Positions 22,813 to 30,606 of a stretch of DNA of 39,967 bases are shown here, piece after piece (within the stretch, counting starts at the first letter, position 1; each line of letters begins with the position of its first letter). Location of the stretch: contig PFHN01000070.1 of assembly GCA_002782305.1 (NCBI GenBank), positions 1-39,967 on the forward strand. Reading direction: 5' to 3'. A program made the position numbers and the translations under genes. The notes under the pieces were generated by a model. That model was given only the letters and a program-made list of their open reading frames with translations, did no database searches and was not told the DNA's origin. This DNA is from Candidatus Moranbacteria bacterium CG_4_8_14_3_um_filter_41_13. Its GTDB lineage: Bacteria; Patescibacteriota; Minisyncoccia; Moranbacterales; UBA1568.

Positions 22813-23616
22813 TTACTTATCAAGATAAGTGATAGATTGCGGGACAATCTGATTGTAATAGAAGGCGACATCACTGATCCATTTCCTGACACTTTCGTCA
22901 CTGTGACCGGCACAGCTCGAGCCACACTTCCAAATAATCATATTTTTCGGTTCACTGGTCTGTTTCTTTTCCACCAGCTGTTTCAGTCGATTCCCGACTG
23001 CTTGTACGGCTTCTTCTCCACTTCCGAAGCATCCATGTCCCATCTCAACCCCGCGTGTCCCTGCTCCCTTGTATCCCCAATAATTAAAGCAGTCCTTTCC
23101 TGCTCCATCGACAGGCACCCTCTTCCCCCAATCGCTTTCCTTCTTGGCAATACCTACGATAAGTCCTGCAATTTCGCGATCATACGTCGCGATAGTTTTC
23201 GTCATATCCAAAATAGGATATCCATCTGTGAGCGTACTGATTTGCTTTTCTAACTCATTATCATAAACCTTCACACTTTTCTCTGACGTAAGTGAAGCAA
23301 TATCTAGGATCTTCATTTCACAAGGTATGGTTGTCTGAAGAATATTTTTCTTATGCGATTGCAAAGAAAGAAACTGCGTCACATCTTCTTGCCAATAACA
23401 ACTTTCATTTTGATCTTTTGTTGATACTGTCTGTATCGAAAGACCACCTTCGTACGCTCTATTTTCTGCCTCACTTCGCGATACAAAAAAGAACACAGAA
23501 AGTGAAAATACGAAAATGAAAAAAGCTCCTTTTTGGACAAAAGAAGATTTTGTATACAATAATCGAAATGGTAAGAGGTATTTTTCTGTATATAAACTAC
23601 TGAAATCAACCTTCAT
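22813..23616 (-). CDS. Membrane-anchored lysozyme-fold-like protein, paralog A
   Basis: A 267-aa type II membrane protein: a basic N-terminus, one TM helix (about 31-46) and an outside domain. The conserved half (about 145-255) is IVGIAKKESDWGKRVP with a candidate catalytic Glu E160, then CFNYWGYKG, GHGCFGSGEEAVQAVGNRL and MIIWKCGSSC. This resembles lysozyme-superfamily/glucosaminidase-type peptidoglycan hydrolases (a Glu in an A-K-x-E-S-x-W-G helix followed by N-Y-W-G), but I cannot place the family. Four cysteines (176, 196, 231, 235) are shared with the neighbour at 23830-24834. The ATG at 23616 is used; an upstream TTG is unlikely. It has its own promoter and terminator. Confidence 0.7.
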   Translation of the reverse strand: MKVDFSSLYTEKYLLPFRLLYTKSSFVQKGAFFIFVFSLSVFFFVSRSEAENRAYEGGLSIQTVSTKDQNESCYWQEDVTQFLSLQSHKKNILQTTIPCEMKILDIASLTSEKSVKVYDNELEKQISTLTDGYPILDMTKTIATYDREIAGLIVGIAKKESDWGKRVPVDGAGKDCFNYWGYKGAGTRGVEMGHGCFGSGEEAVQAVGNRLKQLVEKKQTSEPKNMIIWKCGSSCAGHSDESVRKWISDVAFYYNQIVPQSITYLDK

Positions 23617-23743
23617 AGAGTATCTGTTCCCAAACCGCAATCATAACTCTCAATTGCTCCTGAAACAGTATTAAGGATTAAGGCCTCGTTTTCTTTTTCC
23701 CTATAAAAGAAGTGACAAAAAACCTTTAAAGAACGTAAGTCTA

Positions 23744-23772
23744 AGCATACTCAATTTTCCATTTTTCGTCAA
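23744..23772 (-). promoter_or_regulatory. Promoter of lysozyme-like paralog A
   Basis: On the minus strand: -35 TTGACG (23772-23767), 17-bp spacer, -10 TATGCT (23749-23744). The start is near 23737, giving an ~120-nt leader before the ATG at 23616. It lies just past the terminator of the upstream operon. Confidence 0.7.
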
Positions 23773-23783
23773 CCTCTGAAAAC

Positions 23784-23809
23784 AAAAAATCCCTTAAGTA
23801 AGGGATTTT
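23784..23809 (-). terminator. Intrinsic terminator of the dus-to-paralog-B operon
   Basis: On the minus strand AAATCCCTTA pairs with TAAGGGATTT almost without a loop, followed by six T (23789-23784). It closes the seven-gene run that starts at dus. Confidence 0.85.
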
Positions 23810-23829
23810 AAAAGAAAAATAACTTGTTT

Positions 23830-24834
23830 TTATCGGACAGGAATAGGTTCTTCCAAATCATCACCACCTGCCATACTGAAATACATATCAACATCAGCTA
23901 TCCACTTTTTGACACTTTCTCTGCTGTGACCATTACAACTGAAACCACATTTCCAAATAATCATCTTTTCTGGTGTATTGAGCTCCTCTGAATGCACAAG
24001 AGTATTGATACGCTTGGCAACCGTTGTGACAGCATCTTCACGACTATTGAAGCACGTATGTCCACCTGTTCCCATCAGTCTTCTGACTCCTCGATACCCC
24101 CAATAGTTGAAACAATCCTGATCATCAAGTACTGGTACTCTCTTCCCCCAGTTGCTTTCTTTTTTGGCAATACCTATAAGAAAGGCCATTGTTAGCCTAT
24201 CCTGCTCAAAAATATATGAGAGCATCGCTTCAATAGGATAACCTTTGACCATTTCCCTTATATTGTCTTTATATTTTTCATCCTCAGCCTCATTGAAATA
24301 TTCGAAGAAAATATCAGCACCACTATTGTAGGTTATATCATCAGCATTGAAAGTGTTTTGTACCGAAGAAGCAGAGGCTTCGGTTACAGAAGAGGATCGG
24401 TCCACAGTAGAAGCGCGTACGAAAACCCCTGGCCCAAAGAATGTCTCTACAAAACCCATCGAAACAACACCAAATATCACACCAAGTGTCAGTGAAGCAT
24501 AAAGCCGTTTGTGAGGAGCAATATCAGGAATCAATCTGCTTGTAGTTCGTCTAACTGAACGTACAAAAAGTTCTCCCTTACGAATGAACGTCCAGAAAAT
24601 ATCTCTAGAAGAATGTGTCCTCAATTGTTTGAGTAAGGGCTTCCTCTTGGTACGAATACCATCAAGACATGACTGCTTTGGCAAAACAGGAAAAATATCC
24701 TTCTTCGTTCGCATAGGTGCAAAAGACTGATTCACACGAGTAGCTGTTTTCCGTGCATCAACGACATCCGACATTCTTTTCTGCCTTGAAAGAACGTAGA
24801 GTGGCTCATTTTGATATGAAGAAGAAGTTTTCAT
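23830..24834 (-). CDS. Membrane-anchored lysozyme-fold-like protein, paralog B
   Basis: A 334-aa relative of the next gene downstream. It differs by a long, basic, Ser/Arg-rich cytoplasmic N-terminus of about 110 residues; a TM helix follows at about 111-128. The outside domain again shows IGIAKKESNWGKRVP (candidate catalytic E226), CFNYWGYRG, GGHTCFNSREDAVTTVAKRI, MIIWKCGFSCNGHS and KKWIADVDMYF. C241, C261, C296 and C300 match the four cysteines of paralog A. The start codon abuts the stop of the CPHC thioredoxin-like gene with no gap. Peptidoglycan cleavage or binding is the likely role; catalytic competence is unproven. Confidence 0.72.
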   Translation of the reverse strand: MKTSSSYQNEPLYVLSRQKRMSDVVDARKTATRVNQSFAPMRTKKDIFPVLPKQSCLDGIRTKRKPLLKQLRTHSSRDIFWTFIRKGELFVRSVRRTTSRLIPDIAPHKRLYASLTLGVIFGVVSMGFVETFFGPGVFVRASTVDRSSSVTEASASSVQNTFNADDITYNSGADIFFEYFNEAEDEKYKDNIREMVKGYPIEAMLSYIFEQDRLTMAFLIGIAKKESNWGKRVPVLDDQDCFNYWGYRGVRRLMGTGGHTCFNSREDAVTTVAKRINTLVHSEELNTPEKMIIWKCGFSCNGHSRESVKKWIADVDMYFSMAGGDDLEEPIPVR

Positions 24835-25257
24835 TTATTCTGTTTTTGTTTCAGTCGGAATATCGCCCTCTATACCACTTTTTGCTTTGAAAAAACCAAT
24901 GACATCTGGTTCGCCTACATAACACTTTCCATCGCCACCGTAGAGGAATGGCACACCCATACCTTCTGATTTGATATCGCATACTTTTGCTCTTCGTTCC
25001 ATCTCTTTTGCATTGGCTCTATCCCCCCACACTTCTTTCTTTTCGAACGAAACCTTTTCCGCTACTTGTGGGTTGGCTTCTAGAAAGTCGTTTACCACCT
25101 TGCAGTGTGGACAACCTTCACCATAATAATAGACAATGGCATTTGGATCATCGACAATCTGGGATGATTTGCCATCTTCCAGTCCGAAATAAATAATGCC
25201 TGCAATAAGAAACAGGAGAGTTCCTGCAAACAGCATCATTTTTTTGTCAAATACCAT
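24835..25257 (-). CDS. Membrane-anchored thioredoxin-like protein with CPHC motif
   Basis: A 140-aa protein with an N-terminal membrane anchor (about 8-25) and an outward thioredoxin-like fold. YYYGEGCPHCKVVNDFL contains the redox pair C49-C52 with the DsbA-type CPHC spacing; a cis-Pro candidate is in GMGVPFLYGGDGKCYVGEPD. Two further Cys (in KVCDIKS and GKCYVGE) are present. It fits a thiol oxidoreductase that makes or repairs disulfides outside the membrane. It is fused by operon structure to the downstream protein with four conserved cysteines (no gap between the genes) and to lgt upstream (15-bp gap). Confidence 0.8.
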   Translation of the reverse strand: MVFDKKMMLFAGTLLFLIAGIIYFGLEDGKSSQIVDDPNAIVYYYGEGCPHCKVVNDFLEANPQVAEKVSFEKKEVWGDRANAKEMERRAKVCDIKSEGMGVPFLYGGDGKCYVGEPDVIGFFKAKSGIEGDIPTETKTE

Positions 25258-25272
25258 ACAGGAAAAATATTA

Positions 25273-26124
25273 TCAATTTACCTGTTTCATTATAGCATAA
25301 TTTTTCTTTCTGAGCCAGAGAAAGAGCAGAAGAGAGAAGAGAAACATCAAAAGAGAAAGGATTTGCCCAAGGGAAAAATATCCATTCACAAGAAGTCCTA
25401 TCTGAGGATCTGGTTCTCTCAAATATTCGAGTACAAAACGGATACCTGCATAAAGAGCCAAAAAGAGAATACTGAGTGCTCCTGCAAAAGGCATTTTCTT
25501 TCGAACGAAGATGACTACAAGAAAGAGTACAATACCTTCAAAAAAAGATTCATAGAGAGATGAGGGGTGCCTCAGGACATATGGAGAGGGTGCATAAGAG
25601 AAAAACATACCCCACACTTTCTCGGTTGTTCTGCCCCATAGCTCTCCATTAAAGAAATTACCCAAGCGACCAAAAAAAAGTGCTGGAGGAAGGACAAGAG
25701 AAATAAGATCAGTAGTACGCCAGAAAGACCACTTTTCCTTCTTTGTGAAGAAGAAGAGCATAAGTATTCCCCCAATCAGACCTCCATGAAAGCTCATTCC
25801 TGCCATACCTACCCAAAGATGTCTTTCGAAATCATACGGGGAGAGAAAAGCAAGCGGAGAAGAAAGAAAGAGTGGAAAATTATACAGAAGAATATATCCG
25901 ACTTTCGCTCCTATCACAGCTCCGAGAAAAAGCGTCAAAAATAAATCAACGAGTTTCTCTTGTGGGAAGGAAAGATGATCCCTCTGAATGAAAAAAAATG
26001 CAACAGATAAAGAAAGAAAGAAACCTCCGATGAAAAAAAGAGCATACCAATAAATCGAAATAAAACCGACCGTAAAAGCGATCGGCTGTATTGTTTGAGG
26101 AAGATTCTGCCACCAGATGATCAT
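25273..26124 (-). CDS. lgt: Prolipoprotein diacylglyceryl transferase
   Basis: Transfers diacylglycerol to the lipobox Cys of prolipoproteins, the first step of lipoprotein maturation. The 283-aa, seven-helix protein has the periplasmic-face HGGLIGGILM segment (about 113-122), the Lgt signature GRLGNFFNGELWGR (about 152-165), RHPSSLYESFFEG and the C-terminal EYLREPDPQIG. The catalytic Arg and His belong to these blocks. lspA is not in the window. It lies between the AI-2E family transporter and the thioredoxin-like gene. Confidence 0.95.
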   Translation of the reverse strand: MIIWWQNLPQTIQPIAFTVGFISIYWYALFFIGGFFLSLSVAFFFIQRDHLSFPQEKLVDLFLTLFLGAVIGAKVGYILLYNFPLFLSSPLAFLSPYDFERHLWVGMAGMSFHGGLIGGILMLFFFTKKEKWSFWRTTDLISLVLPPALFFGRLGNFFNGELWGRTTEKVWGMFFSYAPSPYVLRHPSSLYESFFEGIVLFLVVIFVRKKMPFAGALSILFLALYAGIRFVLEYLREPDPQIGLLVNGYFSLGQILSLLMFLFSLLLFLWLRKKNYAIMKQVN

Positions 26125-26136
26125 ACACTGTTTTCT

Positions 26137-27195
26137 CTATTCATTATACTCTTTCAATTGATCTCGAAATTCAATCGTGTAAATTTCTCCGAGTGCCAAG
26201 AAGAGAGACACAATAATCGGACCTATAATGAAACCAAAAAGACCAAAAAGAGAGATGCCACCAAGCGTAGAAAAAAGAACAAGGAGAGGATGCATTTCCG
26301 TATCTTTACCAACAAGTTTTGGACGGAGGAAATTGTCCATCATCGAAATAATGCCAAAACCAACAGAAAGGATGAATATGCCTTGCCAAATGTGACCAAT
26401 GAGAAGTAAAATAATCCCTGCAGGAAGCCAAACAATACCAGATCCAAGTATTGGAATGATTGAACAAAGTACCATAACAAATCCCCAAATAATCGGAGAT
26501 GGTACCCCAGCAATAAAAAAGGTTACTCCTCCAAGAAGCCCTTGAAAAATACCAATGATAATTGTCCCTTTGAGAGTAGCTCTACTAATAGAAATAAACC
26601 TCTTAATAAGGAGTTTGTCATGTTCGTCTTTAAGAGGACTTAATTTCATGATATGAGCAAGCATTGTTTTCCCATCGATGAGAAAATAAAATAATGCAAA
26701 AAACATAATGAAAAGCCAAAAGAGAAAACTGGTAATACCTTGATAAGCGGTTTGCAAAAGTCCAAGAGCATTCTGACTGAATTGCTGAATATCTGTCATA
26801 ATGCGTTCTTGATTGAACGTCTGTGTATCAAGAAATAAACGAAGATATGGTATGTGTTGCACTCTCTCAACAAGAGAGTGAATAATGTTCTCAAGCGTAG
26901 AACCTTCACTGAGAATATGGTATAAATTCGTTGCTTCACCAATAGCAAAACTGAGTGTGAGAAAGATTGGTCCAACAACCACAAAAAAAACAAGTACACA
27001 GGTAAAAAAGGCGCTTGTTCCCTTCCATCCATGTGTCAAATGTTCTAATTTGAAATATAGTTTCTTAAATAAAGTCGCAACGATAGTGGCAGCAATAATA
27101 GCAGTGAGAAATGGCTGTAAGATGAAAAAAACGAGTACTCCTACAAGAAGGAGAAGAAGGAAAAAGAAATAAACGTTGAGTGATTTGAGTTGCAT
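26137..27195 (-). CDS. AI-2E family (PerM/YdiK-type) membrane transporter
   Basis: A 352-aa polytopic protein with the family layout: two N-terminal helices close together (about 9-45), one at 60-85, a long soluble stretch, then a hydrophobic C-terminal half with LKGTIIIGIFQGLLGGVTFF, PILGSGIVWLPAGIILLLIG and the conserved end KLVGKDTEMHPLLVLFSTLGG followed by LFGFIIGPIIVSL. Family members export autoinducer-2 or carry Na+/H+ exchange; the function here is open. It is separated from mutY by 4 bp and from lgt by 12 bp. Confidence 0.92.
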   Translation of the reverse strand: MQLKSLNVYFFFLLLLLVGVLVFFILQPFLTAIIAATIVATLFKKLYFKLEHLTHGWKGTSAFFTCVLVFFVVVGPIFLTLSFAIGEATNLYHILSEGSTLENIIHSLVERVQHIPYLRLFLDTQTFNQERIMTDIQQFSQNALGLLQTAYQGITSFLFWLFIMFFALFYFLIDGKTMLAHIMKLSPLKDEHDKLLIKRFISISRATLKGTIIIGIFQGLLGGVTFFIAGVPSPIIWGFVMVLCSIIPILGSGIVWLPAGIILLLIGHIWQGIFILSVGFGIISMMDNFLRPKLVGKDTEMHPLLVLFSTLGGISLFGLFGFIIGPIIVSLFLALGEIYTIEFRDQLKEYNE

Positions 27196-27199
27196 AGAA

Positions 27200-28213
27200 T
27201 TATATGTTTAATATATGTACATTATACACTTCAACCGCTTTTTTCGGAAATACACTAAAATGAGGCTCGCCTAAGAGAATCTGAGCATTAACGAAGAGGA
27301 CTGGTTCATCCAAAATGATATTTTTCTTGTGTGGTGGACGAACAGAAAGCGTGAGGTTATACTTCTCACGAAAATATTTCTTGATACCTGCTCTCGTATT
27401 GTATCCGGATGATATAATAAACGGCCGAAAACTTTTCTTCTGCGAAGAATAGTATTTCTGATGCTTCTCGTGAAGAAAAACGTATACCTCTGCTTTCTTC
27501 CAATCAATCTTTTTCGTCTTTTCTCCTTTTTCTTTTTTATCACTTATCTTGTATCTCTTATCTTGTCTCTCCTTCTCTCCCTTCTCCACATAATAGACAC
27601 ATTTATTTCGGAGCATACAGGCTTCACATTTCGGACGAGCAAGACAAAGACTCGATCCAAAGTCCATCAGTGCTCCATTGAGCACCTTTCTTTGCATCTG
27701 AAACACCTCTTCCCAAATACCCTCATCGACGATGAGATGTTTTCCCCCGAGGAAGAATCGTCCAATAACTCTTCTTAAGTTTGTATCCCATGCCAGATGA
27801 TTATCGTTATACGCGAAACTCAAAATCGCTGATGCTGTATAGGGTCCGATACCCGGTAAGGTTTCCAAAAGTTTTTTCTCACGAGGAAACTGTCCCTGAT
27901 ATTTCATCACGACTTCCTTCGCTGTACGGAGCATATTTCGGCCACGGGTGTAATACCCGAGACCCTCATAATAAGGGAGAAATTCTTCCCAAGTCGCTTC
28001 AGAGAGAGACTCTACTTCAGGGAAACGTTTCAGAAACCGTGTGTAGTATTCCATCACACGATTGACCTGTGTCTGCTGAAGCATTATTTCTGATACCCAG
28101 ACTTCGTAGGCGGTGATATTTTGCTTGCGCCATGGTAAATATTCTCTTCCTGCCTTCTCTGAAAAGTCTGCGATTTTTTCTTCGAAAAATGCTCTGTTTT
28201 TTTTCTGTACCAT
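27200..28213 (-). CDS. mutY: A/G-specific adenine DNA glycosylase
   Basis: Removes adenine mispaired with 8-oxoguanine. The catalytic Glu is E42 in VSEIMLQQTQV; the helix-hairpin-helix is LPGIGPYTASAILSFAYN (119-136) with catalytic D143 in AWDTNLRRV. A [4Fe-4S] motif C190-x5-C196-x2-C199-x5-C205 follows, one residue tighter in the first spacing than in E. coli MutY. The C-terminal NUDIX-like 8-oxoG-recognition part (about 230-337) is present but weakly conserved and preceded by a Lys-rich linker encoded by an imperfect CTTATCTTGT repeat. It sits between mnmA and the AI-2E family gene. Confidence 0.93.
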   Translation of the reverse strand: MVQKKNRAFFEEKIADFSEKAGREYLPWRKQNITAYEVWVSEIMLQQTQVNRVMEYYTRFLKRFPEVESLSEATWEEFLPYYEGLGYYTRGRNMLRTAKEVVMKYQGQFPREKKLLETLPGIGPYTASAILSFAYNDNHLAWDTNLRRVIGRFFLGGKHLIVDEGIWEEVFQMQRKVLNGALMDFGSSLCLARPKCEACMLRNKCVYYVEKGEKERQDKRYKISDKKEKGEKTKKIDWKKAEVYVFLHEKHQKYYSSQKKSFRPFIISSGYNTRAGIKKYFREKYNLTLSVRPPHKKNIILDEPVLFVNAQILLGEPHFSVFPKKAVEVYNVHILNI

Positions 28214-28217
28214 ATAC

Positions 28218-29318
28218 TTATTCTTTTATCGCCCCCCCGCCCAGACACATCTCTCCATCATAAAAAACAGCAAATTGTCCTTCGGCGATGCCACTATCTT
28301 TTTCATCGAGCAAAACTTCGAAAGAATATTCATCTCGCTTAAGGAGTGTACATCCATATTCCTTGGGTCCGTGACGAAGTTTCACTGAGAGTTTCATTCC
28401 GTCAGCTGGCATTTCAAGAAACCAATTCGCATTTTCGATAACAAAACGATCGCGCGACTGTAAAACTTTTTGTCTATCACTCGCAATAAATATAGTGTTC
28501 GTTTGTGGATCTTTTTTCACCACATAAAATGGTCCGCCAGAGAGTCCAATACCTTGCCTTTGTCCGACAGTGAAGTACCAAAAACCGCTGTGTTCACCTA
28601 CTTTCTCCCCTGTTTCAAAATTCACCAAATCACCTTTTTGTTCCCCCAAATGATATTTCAAAAACTGATTGAAAGGAATTTTCCCTAGGAAACAAATTCC
28701 CTGACTATCTTTCCGTTTCGCATTCATCAAACTAAATTTCTCGGCCAGTTTTCTCACTTCTTTTTTTTCATATTTTCCTATCGGGAAAAGGGCTCTCGAA
28801 AGTTGTTTCTGAGAAAGCTGAGAGAGAAAGTAGGTTTGATCTTTGATACTATCCGGAGTCTTCTTCAGAAAAAATTTTCCATTTTTTTCTGCCACTTGGG
28901 CGTAGTGACCAGTCGCAATTTTATCAAACCCGCCCACACCCATTTCAGAAACGGAAGTGTTTCGGGCAGGTCGATTATAAATAAGATATTCATAGAAAGC
29001 ACCAAATTTGATACGTGCGTTACAGAGCATATCGGGGTTTGGGGTACGACCATTTTTCACTTCATCTATTGTGTATGCTACAACCCGCTCCCAATATTCT
29101 TTCTGAAATGGTACCACTTCAAGAGGGATATGTGCTTGGTCACATACCGCACGCACGTATGACAAATCATCCTCCCACGGACATTCGCCCAAGAAAGAAA
29201 GCTCGTCTTCAAGCCATATTTTGAGATAAAAAGCGGTGACGTCATGCCCCTCTTCTAGAAGTAAACGTAGTGCCACCGAACTATCTACTCCACCTGATAC
29301 CAGTACTGCTATTTTCAT
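28218..29318 (-). CDS. mnmA: tRNA-specific 2-thiouridylase MnmA
   Basis: Puts sulfur on U34 of tRNA-Lys, -Glu and -Gln. The PP-loop is LVSGGVDSSVALRLL; the catalytic cysteines are in PDMLCNARIKFG and GICFLG; the adenylation and tRNA-binding blocks GHYAQV, DQTYFLSQL and FTVGQRQGIG are intact. The ATG at 29318 is right: it overlaps the dus stop by four bases and starts at MKIAVLVSGG. Between the helix FGAFYEYL and IATGHYA lies an extra stretch, NRPARNTSVSEMGVGGF, encoded by a palindromic repeat (28929-28970). Sulfur would come from the SufS/persulfide pool; no dedicated IscS or Tus relay is seen. Confidence 0.95.
   Translation of the reverse strand: MKIAVLVSGGVDSSVALRLLLEEGHDVTAFYLKIWLEDELSFLGECPWEDDLSYVRAVCDQAHIPLEVVPFQKEYWERVVAYTIDEVKNGRTPNPDMLCNARIKFGAFYEYLIYNRPARNTSVSEMGVGGFDKIATGHYAQVAEKNGKFFLKKTPDSIKDQTYFLSQLSQKQLSRALFPIGKYEKKEVRKLAEKFSLMNAKRKDSQGICFLGKIPFNQFLKYHLGEQKGDLVNFETGEKVGEHSGFWYFTVGQRQGIGLSGGPFYVVKKDPQTNTIFIASDRQKVLQSRDRFVIENANWFLEMPADGMKLSVKLRHGPKEYGCTLLKRDEYSFEVLLDEKDSGIAEGQFAVFYDGEMCLGGGAIKE
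28929..28970. repeat. GC-rich palindromic repeat inserted in frame in mnmA
   Basis: Outer arms CCCGCCC (28929-28935) and GGGCAGG (28964-28970) pair with one bulge; inner GAAAC (28948-28952) pairs with GTTTC (28959-28963). The 42 bp add 14 codons without breaking the frame, at a surface loop before the GHYA strand. Its ends match those of the repeat in dus at 30188-30214. Confidence 0.65.
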
Positions 29319-30370
29319 ATCATCTTTTTTGCTTGAATCAAAAACGCATTTACAACGTCCGTTATTTCTTTTGCCGTATAACATCCCATCATTTGCATAC
29401 GGAGCTCTTTGGCCTCCGGAAAATTATTGATATAGGCTTGATAATGTTTCTTCATTAATTCAAAACTTTTTGTATCGTGCCATACTTCTTCGAAGAGCAT
29501 GGTGTGTTCTATCACAGCCTGTAATTTTTCTTCCACCGTCACAGATGTTTTGTTTTCATCGAAGAGCCATGGATTACCAAATATCGCACGCCCAAGCATA
29601 ACGCCATCAACGCCCGTTTCGATAACTTTTTTTCGAGCATCTGTGAGATCTTTCACATCACCATTCCCGATAATGAGCGTACCACTGCCATGAGCAATTT
29701 CTACCGCACGCTTGATACGCTCCCACCTCGCAGGCACTTTAGACATCTCTTTTTTCGTGCGAGCATGCAGAGTGATCACAGCTGGTTTCATCTCAAGGAG
29801 TTTCGGAAACCATTCCTCAAGAGTATCTTCATTATAGCCAAGTCTCGTTTTTATAGAAAGAGGAATATGCCTCCCTGAAGCCTCTATGCCTTCCTGCGTT
29901 GCACGAATGATAGCCTGCGCCAATACAGGATTTTTCATCAGTGTTGCTCCTGCGCCCTGCTTCATCACATTCTTATCTGGACACCCCATATTGATATCAA
30001 TACCATCAAACCCAAGTTCTGCAACCAGTTTTGCTGCTTCAAACATTTTCTCTGGATACGCTGTGAAAAGCTGTGCGACTATTGGTCGTTCAGCTTCTGT
30101 ATATGAAAGGTCTCGCAAAAGCGCCTCTTGCCCTTTCGGATGACAGAGCCCATCAGCAGAAACAAATTCTGTCCACGTGACATCGGGCCCGCCTACACAA
30201 AATGTTTCGGCGGGTAAATCTTCCTTTGAGCCATCACCTATATTATGTCCACCATATTTCGAATACTTCGTAATTATGCGACGAAAAACAGCATCCGTCA
30301 CATTAGCCATCGGTGCGAGAACAAAAAATGGCTTTTCTAATTTTTCCCAAAATCCAAGATACGGTTTCAT
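29315..30370 (-). CDS. dus: tRNA-dihydrouridine synthase (Dus family)
   Basis: FMN enzyme that reduces uridines in the tRNA D arm. The 351-aa barrel starts with FFVLAPMANVTDAVFRRII, has FDGIDINMGCPDKNVMKQGAGATLM with the catalytic Cys (INMGCP), then SIKTRLGYNEDTLEEW, VITLHARTKKEMS and the FMN-phosphate block LIIGNGDVKDLTDARKK plus GVMLGRAIFGNPWLF. The ATG at 30370 is chosen; the upstream open frame is element sequence. Between KYSK and PDVTWTEFVSADG there is an extra stretch of about 23 residues (with LPAETFCVGG), part of it encoded by the palindromic repeat at 30188-30214. First gene of the run to paralog B. Confidence 0.93.
   Translation of the reverse strand: MKPYLGFWEKLEKPFFVLAPMANVTDAVFRRIITKYSKYGGHNIGDGSKEDLPAETFCVGGPDVTWTEFVSADGLCHPKGQEALLRDLSYTEAERPIVAQLFTAYPEKMFEAAKLVAELGFDGIDINMGCPDKNVMKQGAGATLMKNPVLAQAIIRATQEGIEASGRHIPLSIKTRLGYNEDTLEEWFPKLLEMKPAVITLHARTKKEMSKVPARWERIKRAVEIAHGSGTLIIGNGDVKDLTDARKKVIETGVDGVMLGRAIFGNPWLFDENKTSVTVEEKLQAVIEHTMLFEEVWHDTKSFELMKKHYQAYINNFPEAKELRMQMMGCYTAKEITDVVNAFLIQAKKMI
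30188..30214. repeat. GC-rich palindromic repeat inserted in frame in dus
   Basis: CCCGCC (30188-30193) and GGCGGG (30209-30214) form perfect outer arms, with ACA/TGT pairing inside. It shares with the mnmA repeat both ends (CCCGCC-n-ACAC and TGTTTCGG), but lacks the middle ~14 bp. In protein it reads PAETFCVGG, the counterpart of PARNTSVSEMGVGG in MnmA. Confidence 0.6.
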
Positions 30371-30390
30371 AAAAAATAATTCAATGATCT

Positions 30391-30591
30391 GTGATTGTCG
30401 TAAGTTTATTGTTTTCTGCACTCCTGGTCTCTGTCGGTAACATTTGTGACACAAAGTGCCGTTAGAAAATGAGCGTGACGCTCGGAGCTGTTTCGGCTCT
30501 TAGAGCAGGACAGATCTTTTCTCGGCGACTTTCGTCTCAAATGTTCGACAGAGAGAAAAGGGAAAGAAAACAATAAACTTACGAAAATCAC
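30391..30591. repeat. 201-bp element with 27-bp terminal inverted repeats
   Basis: The ends GTGATTGTCGTAAGTTTATT... (30391-30417) and its inverted partner (30565-30591) match at 26 of 27 positions. Inside the ends further complementary blocks continue (CTCTGTCGG.AACATTTG against CAAATGTTCGACAGAG), so nearly the whole element folds on itself; at the tip are small hairpins (GAGCG/CGCTC, GAGC/GCTC). No reading frame. It fills the gap between the ferredoxin gene and dus and may contribute to or interrupt the dus promoter. It looks like a MITE-type or structured-RNA element. Confidence 0.8.
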
Positions 30592-30606
30592 TCCATCCTC
30601 ATTTAT

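Noticed and set aside
30371..30454. Longer start for dus (TTG/ATG upstream of 30370)
   Set aside because: The added residues are encoded by the inverted-repeat element and do not fit the Dus family start.
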